Of a stretch of 64,000 bases of DNA, positions 19,719 through 29,042 are shown piece by piece. The stretch spans positions 2,445,353-2,509,352 of the forward strand of contig NZ_LGQW01000015.1 in the NCBI RefSeq assembly GCF_003116035.1, read 5' to 3'. The stretch comes from Azospirillum sp. TSH64. GTDB lineage: Bacteria > Pseudomonadota > Alphaproteobacteria > Azospirillales > Azospirillaceae. A program made the translations under genes and the position numbers. Every line of letters begins with the position of its first letter. Within the stretch, counting starts at the first letter, position 1. A model generated the notes under the pieces. It saw only the letters and a program-made list of their open reading frames with translations, did not search any database and was not told the origin of the DNA.

Positions 19719-21011
19719 ATGAACATCATCGACCGTCGCCTGAACCCGCAGGGCAAGAGCCTGGCCAACCGCCAGCGTTTCCTGCGCCGTGCCAAGGAAC
19801 AGGTTGTCAAGGCGGTCCGCGACGCCTCGGGAAAACGGGGCATCCAGGATATCGAGAACGGCGAGAAGGTGACGATCGCCGCCGGCGGCGTGCGCGAACC
19901 GTCCTTCCACCGTGCTGCCCAAGGCGGGGTGCGCGACTATGTCGTGCCCGGCAACAAGGAATATGTGGAAGGCGACACCATCCAGCGCCCGGACGGCGGC
20001 GGCGGTGGCCGCGGCAGCGAGGGCAGCGCCGACGGCGAGGGCGAGGACGAGTTCCGCTTCGTCCTGTCGCGCGACGAGTTCCTCGACATCTTCCTGGAGG
20101 ATCTGGAGCTTCCCGATCTGGTGAAGCAGAAGGTCAAGCAGTCGGAATCGCACACGCTGACGCGGGCCGGCTATTCGGTGTCGGGGTCGCCCGCCAACCT
20201 GAACCTGGTCCGCACCATGCGGAACAGCCTGTCGCGCCGCATCGCGCTGAAACGCCCGAAGCGCGACGAGATCCGCGAACTGGAGGAGATGCTGCGCGAG
20301 GCCGAGGAGGCCGGCGAGGACGCCACGCAGATCCAGGCGTTGCGCGAACAGCTGGAACACATCGTCCTGCGCTCGCGCCGGATTCCCTTCATCGACCCGA
20401 TCGACGTCCGCTACAACCGGTTCGAGACGGTGCCGAAGCCGATCGCCCAGGCGGTGATGTTCTGCCTGATGGACGTGTCCGGCTCGATGACCGAGCACAT
20501 GAAGGATCTGGCCAAGCGCTTCTTCATGCTGCTGTACCTGTTCCTGCGGCGGCGCTACCGGTCGGTCGACATCGTCTTCATCCGCCACACCCACGAGGCC
20601 AAGGAGGTGGACGAGGAAACCTTCTTCTATTCCACCGAGACCGGCGGCACCGTGGTGTCCACCGCGCTGGAGGAGATGCAGAAGGTGGTGCAGGAGCGCT
20701 ACCCGCACAATGAATGGAACATCTATGCCGCCCAGGCGTCGGACGGCGACAACATGTCGTCGGACAACGCCAAGTCGGCGACCCTGCTGCGCGACGTGAT
20801 CCTGCCGATGTGCCAGTATTTCGCCTACATCGAGGTGGCGGCGGAACACAATATGGGCCTGTCGGCACTGGGCCGCGAAACCGAGCTTTGGCGCACCTAC
20901 AAGCAGGTGCAGAGCCCGGAACGTCCGCTGGCGATGCGCCGCGTCCGTTCCCGCCGGGAGATCTTCCCGGTCTTCCGCGAGCTGTTCGCCCGCGAGAAGG
21001 CGGGAGCGTAA
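19719..21011 (+). CDS. yeaH: YeaH/YhbH family protein (DUF444) with a von Willebrand A-like domain
   Basis: The 430-residue protein starts MNIIDRRLNPQGKSLANRQR, the standard DUF444 N-terminus. A Gly-rich, acidic linker lies around 88-108, and a MIDAS-like DVSGSMTE motif is near residue 250. YeaH is the constant partner of PrkA. The vWA-like fold suggests a metal-dependent adaptor, but the biochemistry is unknown. A TTG one codon before the ATG could also serve, since the GGAGGG site lies nine bases before it. Spacing to prkA is 148 bp, without a clear terminator. Confidence 0.95.
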   Translation: MNIIDRRLNPQGKSLANRQRFLRRAKEQVVKAVRDASGKRGIQDIENGEKVTIAAGGVREPSFHRAAQGGVRDYVVPGNKEYVEGDTIQRPDGGGGGRGSEGSADGEGEDEFRFVLSRDEFLDIFLEDLELPDLVKQKVKQSESHTLTRAGYSVSGSPANLNLVRTMRNSLSRRIALKRPKRDEIRELEEMLREAEEAGEDATQIQALREQLEHIVLRSRRIPFIDPIDVRYNRFETVPKPIAQAVMFCLMDVSGSMTEHMKDLAKRFFMLLYLFLRRRYRSVDIVFIRHTHEAKEVDEETFFYSTETGGTVVSTALEEMQKVVQERYPHNEWNIYAAQASDGDNMSSDNAKSATLLRDVILPMCQYFAYIEVAAEHNMGLSALGRETELWRTYKQVQSPERPLAMRRVRSRREIFPVFRELFAREKAGA

Positions 21012-21092
21012 GGGGCGACTGAGGGGATACAGGGAAATCACCGCCCTCATCCCCCACAGGGGGCGCAGAGGGGCGGCAGGGGGAGATCGAGA

Positions 21093-22646
21093 ATGACCGC
21101 TGTGATCACCAGACCCGAGGCGCTGCTGTATGACGGCGTCGAGTGGGATTACGACAAGATCAAGCGCGTCTATGACGCCATCGAGCACATCGCGCTGAAG
21201 GAGATGGGCCTCGACGTCTATCCCAACCAGATCGAGGTCATCACCGCCGAGCAGATGCTCGACGCCTATTCGTCCATCGGCATGCCGCTGATGTACAAGC
21301 ACTGGTCCTTCGGCAAGCATTTCGCCCGCGACGAGATGATGTACCGCAAGGGCTATCGCGGCCTCGCCTATGAGATCGTCATCAACTCCAGCCCCTGCAT
21401 CAGCTACATCATGGAAGAGAACACCATGACGATGCAGACGCTGGTGATCGCCCACGCCGCCTTCGGCCACAACCATTTCTTCAAGAACAACCAGCTGTTC
21501 CAGCAATGGACCGATGCCCAGGGCATCCTCGACTATCTGGAATTCGCCAAGACCTACATCGCCCATTGCGAGGAACGCTACGGCCATGCGGCGGTGGAGC
21601 GGGTGCTGGACGCCGCCCACGCGCTGATGAGCCAGGGCGTGCACAAATACCCGAAGAAACGGTCCGACCTGCGGACCGAGCAGCGGCGCGAGCGCGAGCG
21701 GCAGGAATATCAGGACCAGACCTTCAACGATCTATGGCGCACGGTGCCCAAAACCGCCGCCGGCCCGCGCCCGGCCAAGTCGGTGTCGGAGCGCAAGAAG
21801 CTGCTGGGCCTGCCCGAGGAGAACATCCTCTATTTCCTGGAGAAGAAGGCGCCGCGGCTGGAGCATTGGCAGCGCGAGCTGTTGCGCATCGTCCGCCACA
21901 TCTCGCAGTATTTCTATCCGCAGAAACAGACCAAGGTGATGAACGAGGGCTGCGCCACCTACGTCCATTACCAGATCATGAGCCGCCTGCACGAGACCGG
22001 CCAGATCAGCGAAGGCGCCTTCCTCGAATTCCTGCACTCGCACACCTCCGTCGTGTTCCAGCCGGAATTCGACGACAAGCGCTTCTCCGGCCTGAACCCC
22101 TATGCGGTCGGCTTCGCGATGATGCAGGACATCGCCCGCATCGCCGAAAAGCCGACCGACGAGGACCGCCAGTGGTTCCCCGACCTCGCCGGCCGCGGCG
22201 ACGGCATGGCGGCGGTGCGCGAGGCCTGGGCCAACTTCCGCGACGAGAGCTTCATCCTCCAGTATCTCAGTCCGCACCTGATGCGGAAGCTCAAGCTGTT
22301 CAGCGTGCGCGACGACGCAGAAGACCCCTATCTGCTGGTCGATCACATCCACAACGAGCGCGGATACCGCGACATCCGCAAGAAGCTGGCCCGCCAGTAC
22401 GATTTGGGCTACCTGGAACCGGACATCCAGATCGTCGACGTCGATCTCGCCGGCGACCGCAAGCTGATCCTGCAGCACCGCGTCACCAACGGCGTGCTGC
22501 TCGACGAGAGCGACGCCAAGGCGGTGCTGCGCCACATCGCCAATTTGTGGGGCTACGAGGTGCAGCTGATCGAAGTGTCGGCGATCTCCGAGGCGATCCT
22601 GAAGGAGCATGCCGTCACCGCACCCAGCGGGATCGGCGTAGGCTGA
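21093..22646 (+). CDS. ycgB: SpoVR family protein (YcgB)
   Basis: This 517-residue protein of the SpoVR/YcgB family carries the family segments KHWSFGKHFARDEMMYRKGY, IAHAAFGHNHFFKNN and MNEGCATYVHYQIMSRLHE. The conserved His/Glu pattern looks metallohydrolase-like, but no activity is proven in the family. SpoVR is needed for spore cortex formation in Bacillus. In non-sporulating bacteria it travels with prkA-yeaH, as here, and is taken as part of a stress response. It begins 81 bp after yeaH. A GC-rich hairpin follows at about 22661-22682. Confidence 0.96.
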   Translation: MTAVITRPEALLYDGVEWDYDKIKRVYDAIEHIALKEMGLDVYPNQIEVITAEQMLDAYSSIGMPLMYKHWSFGKHFARDEMMYRKGYRGLAYEIVINSSPCISYIMEENTMTMQTLVIAHAAFGHNHFFKNNQLFQQWTDAQGILDYLEFAKTYIAHCEERYGHAAVERVLDAAHALMSQGVHKYPKKRSDLRTEQRRERERQEYQDQTFNDLWRTVPKTAAGPRPAKSVSERKKLLGLPEENILYFLEKKAPRLEHWQRELLRIVRHISQYFYPQKQTKVMNEGCATYVHYQIMSRLHETGQISEGAFLEFLHSHTSVVFQPEFDDKRFSGLNPYAVGFAMMQDIARIAEKPTDEDRQWFPDLAGRGDGMAAVREAWANFRDESFILQYLSPHLMRKLKLFSVRDDAEDPYLLVDHIHNERGYRDIRKKLARQYDLGYLEPDIQIVDVDLAGDRKLILQHRVTNGVLLDESDAKAVLRHIANLWGYEVQLIEVSAISEAILKEHAVTAPSGIGVG

Positions 22647-22653
22647 TGCCTTG

Positions 22654-22690
22654 CCCTCTCCCCCGGCCGCCGCGGGCCGGGGAGGGGGGC
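22654..22690. repeat. GC-rich hairpin after the spoVR-family gene
   Basis: CCCCGGCC (22661-22668) pairs with GGCCGGGG (22675-22682), with further C-rich and G-rich flanks. There is no T run, so it resembles the C/G hairpin repeats common between genes here (compare 34247-34268) more than a classic terminator. Confidence 0.5.
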
Positions 22691-22766
22691 CGCGTGGCTC
22701 CGGCGGACGCGACCTTTGCATCGGGCTCCGCTACACTTCCGGCCGATGGAGCGGCGGGGGGAGGCG

Positions 22767-23654
22767 ATGGCGGACGATCTGCTGGGTGGAGAGGGTCCGG
22801 TCGGGCTGGTGAAGGCGCGGCACGGCTTGATGATGTACCGGCGCACCGACAGCGTTGTCGGCCGGTCGCTCGGCTATTACGCTGAATATTTCGAGCAGGA
22901 GGTCGCCCTGTTCCGCCAGTGCGTCCGGGCCGGCGACCGGGTGATCGACGTCGGCGCCAACATCGGCGCTCACACGGTGGCGCTGGCGCGGCTGGTCGGC
23001 CCTGCCGGCCGGGTGCTGGCGCTGGAGCCGGTCGATGCCAACCACCGGCTGCTCTGCGGAAATCTTGCGCTGAACGGGCTGGACTGGGCCGACGGCGTGC
23101 TGGCCGCCGCCGGGGCTGCCGACGGCATGCTGCACCTCGCCGCGGTGGCGATGGACAGGGACGGCAATTACGGGGCGCTGTCGCTCGACGCGCTGGCGGG
23201 GGACCGGCCGGTGCCGGTGCACCGGCTGGACGGGCTGTGCCGTGAGGGGGCGGGCTGCATCCGCCTGGTCAAGATCGACGTCGAGGGCATGGAAGCGGAG
23301 GTTCTGGAGGGCGCCCGTGGCCTGATCGCCCGTGACCGGCCGGTGCTGTATGTGGAGAACGACCGTCCCGACAAGTCGAGCGCGCTCATCCGCCTGCTCG
23401 GCGAGCTTGGTTATGCCTGCTACTGGTATCTGCCGGCCTTCCACAATCCGGCCAATTTCGCCGGGCGGTCGGAGGCGATCTTCGGCTATGGGCTGGTCGA
23501 CACCGGGACGGAGATCCACGGGCTCGGCATGGGGATCAACCTGTTCTGCCTGCCGGCGGAAGCGGGGGCGCGGATCAACGGCCTGCTGCCGGTCGCCGGC
23601 CCGGACGAGCATCCGCTGATGCGCGGCCACAACCGGCGCTTCGTCGGTGGCTGA
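22767..23654 (+). CDS. FkbM family methyltransferase
   Basis: From the ATG at 22767 the protein has 295 residues. It shows the class I SAM-binding sequence VIDVGANIGAHTVALARLVG followed by LALEPVDANHRLL, and the FkbM hallmark LVKIDVEGMEAEVLEGA. FkbM proteins O-methylate sugars or polyketides. In this kind of genome they often sit among surface-polysaccharide genes, though no such genes are next to it. An earlier in-frame ATG at 22746 is possible; the chosen one follows a GGGGGAGG stretch. Confidence 0.88.
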   Translation: MADDLLGGEGPVGLVKARHGLMMYRRTDSVVGRSLGYYAEYFEQEVALFRQCVRAGDRVIDVGANIGAHTVALARLVGPAGRVLALEPVDANHRLLCGNLALNGLDWADGVLAAAGAADGMLHLAAVAMDRDGNYGALSLDALAGDRPVPVHRLDGLCREGAGCIRLVKIDVEGMEAEVLEGARGLIARDRPVLYVENDRPDKSSALIRLLGELGYACYWYLPAFHNPANFAGRSEAIFGYGLVDTGTEIHGLGMGINLFCLPAEAGARINGLLPVAGPDEHPLMRGHNRRFVGG

Positions 23655-23684
23655 CGGCGCGGTGCGGGCGCGAGGACGGCCGCA

Positions 23685-24551
23685 TCAGCGTTCCGGTTCG
23701 GGCTTGATGCCGGCGTCCTTCATGGCGTGCATCAGGTCCAGCATCACGGTGCTGATGTCGGGGAAGGACAGGGCCACCGCGTGGCGGTCGGGGTCGAGGC
23801 GCACCACATGGGCGATCTGCCGGCCGCCGACCCGATGGCCGGATTTGTCCGGGCGGCTTGTTTCCGGGTTGGCCGTTTCCGGGATGTCCGGGCAATGCAG
23901 TTCCAGCCGCAGCTTGCCGCCGACGGCATGAGCGAACTCCCCCGGCGGCAGATCGACCAGCAGGCCGCGGGTCGACCAATTGATCGTGGTGCAGCGCCGG
24001 CCCTCCGCCTCCACCGCCAGGACCGGGTCCATGTAGCGGATGGCACGGCGGCGTTCGATCCCGTTCGGCGGCTTGGCGCCGACATCGTGCTGGTCGAGCT
24101 TGCGTTTGGCCGCCTGCTTGGTGCGCTCGTCCACCCCGTCCTTGCTGGTCATCAGCGTCGCCTGCACGCGCCGTTCGACGCCGTGGCGGAACTCGTCGTC
24201 GGCACCGAACCGCAGGGCCTTGGCGAAATGGTCCTTCGCCTGGGTCAGCAGCGCGTTGCGCCCCTTCTCGTCGCCGCGATGGCCGCAGCGTTCGGCCTGG
24301 ACCAGCAGCGAATCGACGCTGCGCTGGTAGGCGCCGCGCTGGTAGACGCGGGACAGCTCGCGGAACTCGGCGGCGCGCAGGCTGGGGAATTCCCGGGTCT
24401 TCAGCAGCCCGGCCAGCCCCTCCGCCAGCGAGTCGACATGGGCGGGATCGCCGGTTTCCGCCTCCCGGCGCAGGATCCGCACCGCCTCCTCCGCCTTGCG
24501 AAGCAGCTGATCTTCCAGTTTGCGGCGCTGGTCGGCGTCCATCACGGGCAT
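23685..24551 (-). CDS. PilZ-like domain protein with helical N-terminal half
   Basis: This 288-residue cytosolic protein has two parts. Residues 1-175 are helical and charged, resembling a repeat-like scaffold. The C-terminal part has ERRRAIRY, then NWSTRGLLVDLP and VVRLDPDRHAVALSFPDI, which match the RxxxR and (D/N)xSxxG pattern of c-di-GMP-binding PilZ domains. The Arg and Ser residues are present, but the usual Asp before the Ser is Asn-Trp. Binding of c-di-GMP is therefore plausible but not certain. It is divergent from the serine hydrolase at 24739. Confidence 0.65.
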   Translation of the reverse strand: MPVMDADQRRKLEDQLLRKAEEAVRILRREAETGDPAHVDSLAEGLAGLLKTREFPSLRAAEFRELSRVYQRGAYQRSVDSLLVQAERCGHRGDEKGRNALLTQAKDHFAKALRFGADDEFRHGVERRVQATLMTSKDGVDERTKQAAKRKLDQHDVGAKPPNGIERRRAIRYMDPVLAVEAEGRRCTTINWSTRGLLVDLPPGEFAHAVGGKLRLELHCPDIPETANPETSRPDKSGHRVGGRQIAHVVRLDPDRHAVALSFPDISTVMLDLMHAMKDAGIKPEPER

Positions 24552-24738
24552 GGCGCGGCCCTCCACAGGGGCGGTCTCAACAGGATAGCTCAACTCGTGG
24601 GATGCGTCAGCGGCCGGCTATGGTTAACGGGACAGTTGAGGGGCGCCCCAGTAGGATCGGACCGGATTTTCATTTGCCGGCCGACGGCCTTCTTATCTGT
24701 GAGGACAAACGGAATCGGCGGCGGGGAGCGGACAGGCG

Positions 24739-25845
24739 ATGGGTAAGGACAGGAACGGGGCGGCCGGGGCGGATCCCGAAGTGGCGGTGCTGACCGTGGC
24801 GCTCGCCGGCCTGCTGGAGGAGGACAGCGCAAGCCCGGCCCCGGCGTCCACGGCGCTCGTCGCCATCGCCCGCGGCCGGGGCGCCGATGCGGAACCGGTG
24901 CGGACACTGGCGCTGCGGCGGAAAGGGACGCATAGCGGGGCGACGGGCAGCGGGGCGGCGGGCGACGATATGGCCGACCGGCGCGCCCTGGTCTACAGCC
25001 TGACCAAGACCATTCTCGCCGCAGCCGTGCTGCGGCTGGTCGCCCGCGGCGTGGTCGAGCTGGATGGGCCGGCGGAGCGCTGGCTGCCGGAACTGGCCGG
25101 ACGGCAGGGATCGGTCACCGTGGCGCAGATCCTGACCCACCGAGCCGGACTGCCGGATTATGGCGGGCAGGCCGACTATCACGCCGCCGTCGCCGCCGGT
25201 GCGACGCCTTGGAGCGGCGACGAGTTCCTGGCCCGCTGCGGACTGGAGGGGCCGCCGGTCGGCAGCTTCGCCTATTCCAACATCGGCTATCTGCTGATCG
25301 GCCGGCTGCTGGAGCGGGCGGGCGGCGCTCCGCTGGCGGAGATTCTGGGGCGCGAGGTCTTCGCGCCGCTCGGCCTCGCCAGCGCGTCGCTGCTGCGTGA
25401 CCGCGCCGACCTCGACGGGCTGTTCTTCGGGCCGAGCCCGGCCTTCGGCGGGGCTGCGGTGGCGGAGGCCTATCATCCCGGCTGGGTGTCGCATGGGGTG
25501 GTGGCGATGACGGCGGCGGACGCCTGCCGCCTCATTCATGGTCTGGCCGAGGAGTATCTGCCGGGCCCGTTGCTGCGGCGCATGCGCGATGGGCTGCCGG
25601 TCGGCGGGCCGATGGGCGGGCGGCCCTGGGTCGAGCCGTCCTATGGGCTGGGGATGATGGTGGAGCTGGACCCGGCGGCCGGTCCCTATTGGGGCCATAC
25701 CGGCGGCGGTCCGGGGGTGACGCCGGCGGCCTACCATGCGCCGGGGCCGGTCCCGGTCTCCGTCGCCGTCCTTCTGGATGGCGAGGACGGGGCGCTGGCC
25801 GAATGGATGGCGGTGGAGGTGCTGCACCGGCTGCGCAGTCGTTAA
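24739..25845 (+). CDS. Serine hydrolase of the class C beta-lactamase / penicillin-binding fold
   Basis: The product is 368 residues. The nucleophile motif SxxK is S87-L-T-K90 (in ALVYSLTKTILAAAVLRL), the second motif is YSN in FAYSNIGYLLIGRLLER (near 174) and the third is HTG in YWGHTGGGPG (near 318). These are the three motifs of the S12 family, which includes esterases, D-aminopeptidases and AmpC. I see no signal peptide at the chosen start, so a cytosolic esterase-like enzyme is more likely than a secreted beta-lactamase. The substrate cannot be named. Confidence 0.88.
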   Translation: MGKDRNGAAGADPEVAVLTVALAGLLEEDSASPAPASTALVAIARGRGADAEPVRTLALRRKGTHSGATGSGAAGDDMADRRALVYSLTKTILAAAVLRLVARGVVELDGPAERWLPELAGRQGSVTVAQILTHRAGLPDYGGQADYHAAVAAGATPWSGDEFLARCGLEGPPVGSFAYSNIGYLLIGRLLERAGGAPLAEILGREVFAPLGLASASLLRDRADLDGLFFGPSPAFGGAAVAEAYHPGWVSHGVVAMTAADACRLIHGLAEEYLPGPLLRRMRDGLPVGGPMGGRPWVEPSYGLGMMVELDPAAGPYWGHTGGGPGVTPAAYHAPGPVPVSVAVLLDGEDGALAEWMAVEVLHRLRSR

Positions 25846-26019
25846 GGGAGCGCGCGCTACAGCCTCCGCTTGTTCATCTCCCGCTTGTTCATGGGGGTCG
25901 CGATCCCATCTCCTCTCCAGGGGACAATTCCCCGCTTCCCGGCGTAGGCTCGGGGGAGAAGACGGTGCCGGACGAAACCGGCAACCGGGAACAGGAACCA
26001 ATGGGGGAGGAACCGCGCG

Positions 26020-27765
26020 ATGGGAGATGCCGCCCGCAAGCTGCCCGATTATCCATGGCTGGCCTCGTACCCGCCGACGGTGGACTGGGCGATGCCGATC
26101 CCGGTCCGGCCGCTGACCGAACTGCTGGAGGGGGCGGTCGCCCGCCATGGCGACAAGCCCTGCCTGAATTTCCTCGGCAAGCGCACCAGCTACCGCGAGT
26201 TGGGCCGGCTGGTCGACCGCGCCGCCCGCGGCTTCCAGGCCATCGGGGTGGGCAAGGGGACGCGGGTCGGGCTGTTCCTGCCCAACACGCCCTATTACGT
26301 CGTCGCCTTCTTCGCCATCCTGAAGGCCGGCGGCACGGTGGTGAACTTCAACCCGCTCTATGCCGAACGCGAACTGGTCCACCAGATCGGCGACAGCGAC
26401 ATCGACCTGATGGTCACGCTGGACCTGAAGCTGCTGTATGACAAGATGGCGCGGATGCTGGCCGAGACCGGGCTGAAGCGGCTGGTGATCTGCCGCATGG
26501 CCGACATCCTGCCCTTCCCGAAGAACTGGCTGTTCCCCATCGCCAAGAAGGCGGAGATCGCGGCGATCCCGCGCGACGACCGCCACATCCCCTTTGCCAG
26601 GCTGATCGCAAATGACGGCCGGCCGAGCCCGGTCGTCCTCGATGCGCGGGAGGACGTGGCGGTGCTGCAATACACCGGCGGCACCACCGGCGTGCCGAAG
26701 GGCGCGATGCTGACCCACGCCAACCTCTACGCCAACACCATCCAGTGCGCGACCTGGTACGCGGCCAAGGAGCGCAAGCCGGGGGAGGGCGGTGCGGAAG
26801 ACGGGCAGGAGCGCATGCTGGGCGTGCTGCCGCTGTTCCATGTCTTCGCCATGACCGCGGTGATGAATTTCGGCCTTCATCTGGGGGCGGAGATCATCCT
26901 GCTGCCGCGCTTCGAACTGGAGCAGGTGATGCGCACCCTGCAGAAGGAGCGGATCACCCTGTTCCCGGCGGTGCCGACCATCTACACGGCGATCAACCAT
27001 CACAAGCACCTGAAGGACTACGACCTGTCCTCCATCCGCTTCTGCATGTCGGGCGGGGCGCCGCTGCCGCTGGAGGTGAAGGAGGCGTTCGAGCGCACCA
27101 CCGGCTGCACGCTGGTGGAAGGCTACGGACTGTCGGAATGCTCGCCCGTCGCGACGGTGAACCCGGCGGTGTTGCATGCGACCAAGAAGGGCTCCATCGG
27201 CCTGCCGCTGCCTGGTACGATCATCGAGATCGTCAGCCTGGAGGAGCCGCGCCGCGTCCTGCCCCCCGGCGAGAAGGGCGAGGTCTGCATCCGCGGGCCG
27301 CAGGTGATGAAGGGCTATTGGCGCCGCCCGGCCGAAACGGCTGAGACGCTGATCGACGGGCGGCTGCACACCGGCGATGTCGGGATCATGGACGAGGACG
27401 GCTACACCACCATCGTCGACCGCATCAAGGACATGATCCTGTGCAGCGGTTTCAACGTCTATCCCCGCAATGTCGAGGAGGCGATCTACCTGCATCCCGC
27501 CGTCGCCGAGTGCGTGGTGGCCGGCGTGCCGGACGAGTATCGCGGCCAGACGGTCAAGGCCTATGTCCGGCTCGACGACGGCCAGAGCCTGACCGCCGGG
27601 GAGCTGACCGCCTTCCTGAAGGACAAGCTGTCGCCCATCGAGATGCCGAAAGTCGTGGAATTCCGCCAGGAGCTGCCCAAGACCATGATCGGGAAACTGT
27701 CCCGCAAGGCCCTGCTGGACGAGGAGCAGGTCAGGCGGACCGCGGCGAAGGATGGCGCCGCATGA
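26020..27765 (+). CDS. fadD: Long-chain fatty acid-CoA ligase
   Basis: This 581-residue AMP-forming ligase has the P-loop-like A3 motif YTGGTTGVPKGAMLTHANL near residue 222. Also present are EGYGLSECSPV, the A7 motif LHTGDVGIMDEDGY, and a C-terminal catalytic Lys in LPKTMIGKLSRKAL. It activates fatty acids for beta-oxidation and lipid remodelling at the inner membrane. The following acyP gene overlaps it by four bases (ATGA). The 174-bp gap upstream contains a direct repeat of CCCGCTTGTTCAT and no other feature. Confidence 0.93.
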   Translation: MGDAARKLPDYPWLASYPPTVDWAMPIPVRPLTELLEGAVARHGDKPCLNFLGKRTSYRELGRLVDRAARGFQAIGVGKGTRVGLFLPNTPYYVVAFFAILKAGGTVVNFNPLYAERELVHQIGDSDIDLMVTLDLKLLYDKMARMLAETGLKRLVICRMADILPFPKNWLFPIAKKAEIAAIPRDDRHIPFARLIANDGRPSPVVLDAREDVAVLQYTGGTTGVPKGAMLTHANLYANTIQCATWYAAKERKPGEGGAEDGQERMLGVLPLFHVFAMTAVMNFGLHLGAEIILLPRFELEQVMRTLQKERITLFPAVPTIYTAINHHKHLKDYDLSSIRFCMSGGAPLPLEVKEAFERTTGCTLVEGYGLSECSPVATVNPAVLHATKKGSIGLPLPGTIIEIVSLEEPRRVLPPGEKGEVCIRGPQVMKGYWRRPAETAETLIDGRLHTGDVGIMDEDGYTTIVDRIKDMILCSGFNVYPRNVEEAIYLHPAVAECVVAGVPDEYRGQTVKAYVRLDDGQSLTAGELTAFLKDKLSPIEMPKVVEFRQELPKTMIGKLSRKALLDEEQVRRTAAKDGAA

Positions 27766-28052
27766 GCGCCGACGACCGGAAGGCGGTGCGTGTCCGCATC
27801 CAGGGCAAGGTGCAGGGGGTGTGGTATCGTGGCTGGACCGTTGAGCGGGCCGGCACGCTCGGCCTGACCGGCTGGGTGCGCAACCGCAGCGACGGCACGG
27901 TGGAGGCCCTGTTCGCCGGCCCCGCCGACGCCGTCGACCGCATGCTGGAGGACTGCCGCCGCGGCCCGCCGTCGGCAATCGTCCGCGACGTGGTGTCCGA
28001 ACCGGAACAGGATCCGGGCATGGCCGGGTTCGAGCAGCGGCCGACGGCATGA
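27762..28052 (+). CDS. acyP: Acylphosphatase
   Basis: The 96-residue protein has the family motif VRIQGKVQGVWYRGWT, with the phosphate-binding Arg near residue 23, and GWVRNRSDGTVEALF, with the catalytic Asn near 42. It hydrolyses carboxyl-phosphate bonds such as acetyl phosphate. The start codon overlaps the fadD stop by four bases, so the two are translationally coupled. The ORF frame extends upstream within fadD without meaning. Confidence 0.95.
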   Translation: MSADDRKAVRVRIQGKVQGVWYRGWTVERAGTLGLTGWVRNRSDGTVEALFAGPADAVDRMLEDCRRGPPSAIVRDVVSEPEQDPGMAGFEQRPTA

Positions 28053-28142
28053 GCCCGGCGTTAGCCTTCCGCTAACCATGACGGCGGCATGCTGGCGGTG
28101 GATGCGGATTTTGGGCCCTGTGGTTGAGGGACGACGGCCGGG

Positions 28143-29042
28143 ATGACCGCCAGCAAATCGGATGTGGCCGGGATGAAGGCCATGCTCACCGGCGTCTTCG
28201 CCAAGGCGGCGAAGGCGAAGGACAAGACCGGCCGCAAGCCGGGGGCCGCCCCGACTCCGAAATCCTCCGCCGGGCCGGGGCAGGACCCCGCCGTCCGTCT
28301 CAGCCTGGGGCCGGTGGCGGTGGAGGATGCGCCGGCACGCCCGTTCCAAGCTCTCCAAGCTTCGGCGGCTGATGATGGCCTTGCCGACCGGCTGGACCCT
28401 GCGATCCGGGCGCTGGCGCGCGATCTCGGGCGGCTGCTGACCGCCTTCGGGATGGGCGGGAGCGAGGCCGCGGCGGCGGAGACGGCGCTGGCCGCCCGCT
28501 TCGGCGATGCCGAGCGCCGGGCTGCCGTCGCCGCGCTGGATGGCCCGGCGGGCGCTTTGCGGCCCTTGGCAGACGATGTCCGGCAGGAGGTGGCGGTCGA
28601 GCTGAGCGGGATCGGCCTTGCCTTGTCCGATGGAAAGGCGTGCGTGCGGCTGGACGGTGCGGCCCTTGCGCTGGCGCGGGTGCCGGCGGAAGAGAGGGGG
28701 GAGGGGCTGGCCGCCATGCTCGGCGCCCTCCGCTCCGCCATCCGGCCGGGCAAGGGGCTGACGGTCGAGACCGACCGGGTCGCCATCGACGATCTGGGCC
28801 GGGTGATGGAGAGGCTGACCGCGGCGATGACCGCGCCGCCGCAAGGTCTGGAAGGCACGGTGACGCTGTCGCCCTCGGGTGCGCCTGCCGATGGCGGGGC
28901 GATGGAACTGGCGCTGACGCTGTCAGGCCGGCTGGGAGAGGCGGTCGCCCCCGCACCGCCCGAAGCCAAGCCGGCAAAGGAGCATCAGCCTGGCGATGTG
29001 GTGGGCGAGGTGAAGGAGCGTGGGTTCGATGTCCGGATTTGA
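28143..29042 (+). CDS. Hypothetical protein, 299 residues, Ala/Leu-rich
   Basis: I do not recognise this gene. The first 60 residues are basic and disordered (GVFAKAAKAKDKTGRKPG). A helical region follows (DPAIRALARDLGRLLTAFGM to AAVAALDGPAGALRPLAD), then a mixed region with repeated VETDRVAIDDLGRVMERL-type segments. There is no signal peptide or membrane segment. The 3' end overlaps the next gene by 14 bases, so the two are probably coexpressed. Base composition matches the surroundings. Confidence 0.65.
   Translation: MTASKSDVAGMKAMLTGVFAKAAKAKDKTGRKPGAAPTPKSSAGPGQDPAVRLSLGPVAVEDAPARPFQALQASAADDGLADRLDPAIRALARDLGRLLTAFGMGGSEAAAAETALAARFGDAERRAAVAALDGPAGALRPLADDVRQEVAVELSGIGLALSDGKACVRLDGAALALARVPAEERGEGLAAMLGALRSAIRPGKGLTVETDRVAIDDLGRVMERLTAAMTAPPQGLEGTVTLSPSGAPADGGAMELALTLSGRLGEAVAPAPPEAKPAKEHQPGDVVGEVKERGFDVRI

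Noticed and set aside
24670-28050. Open frame of more than 1100 codons on the minus strand
   Set aside because: It is antisense to the serine hydrolase, fadD and acyP genes, which have clear motifs. Its residues are His/Arg/Gln/Asp-rich, typical of antisense frames in GC-rich DNA.
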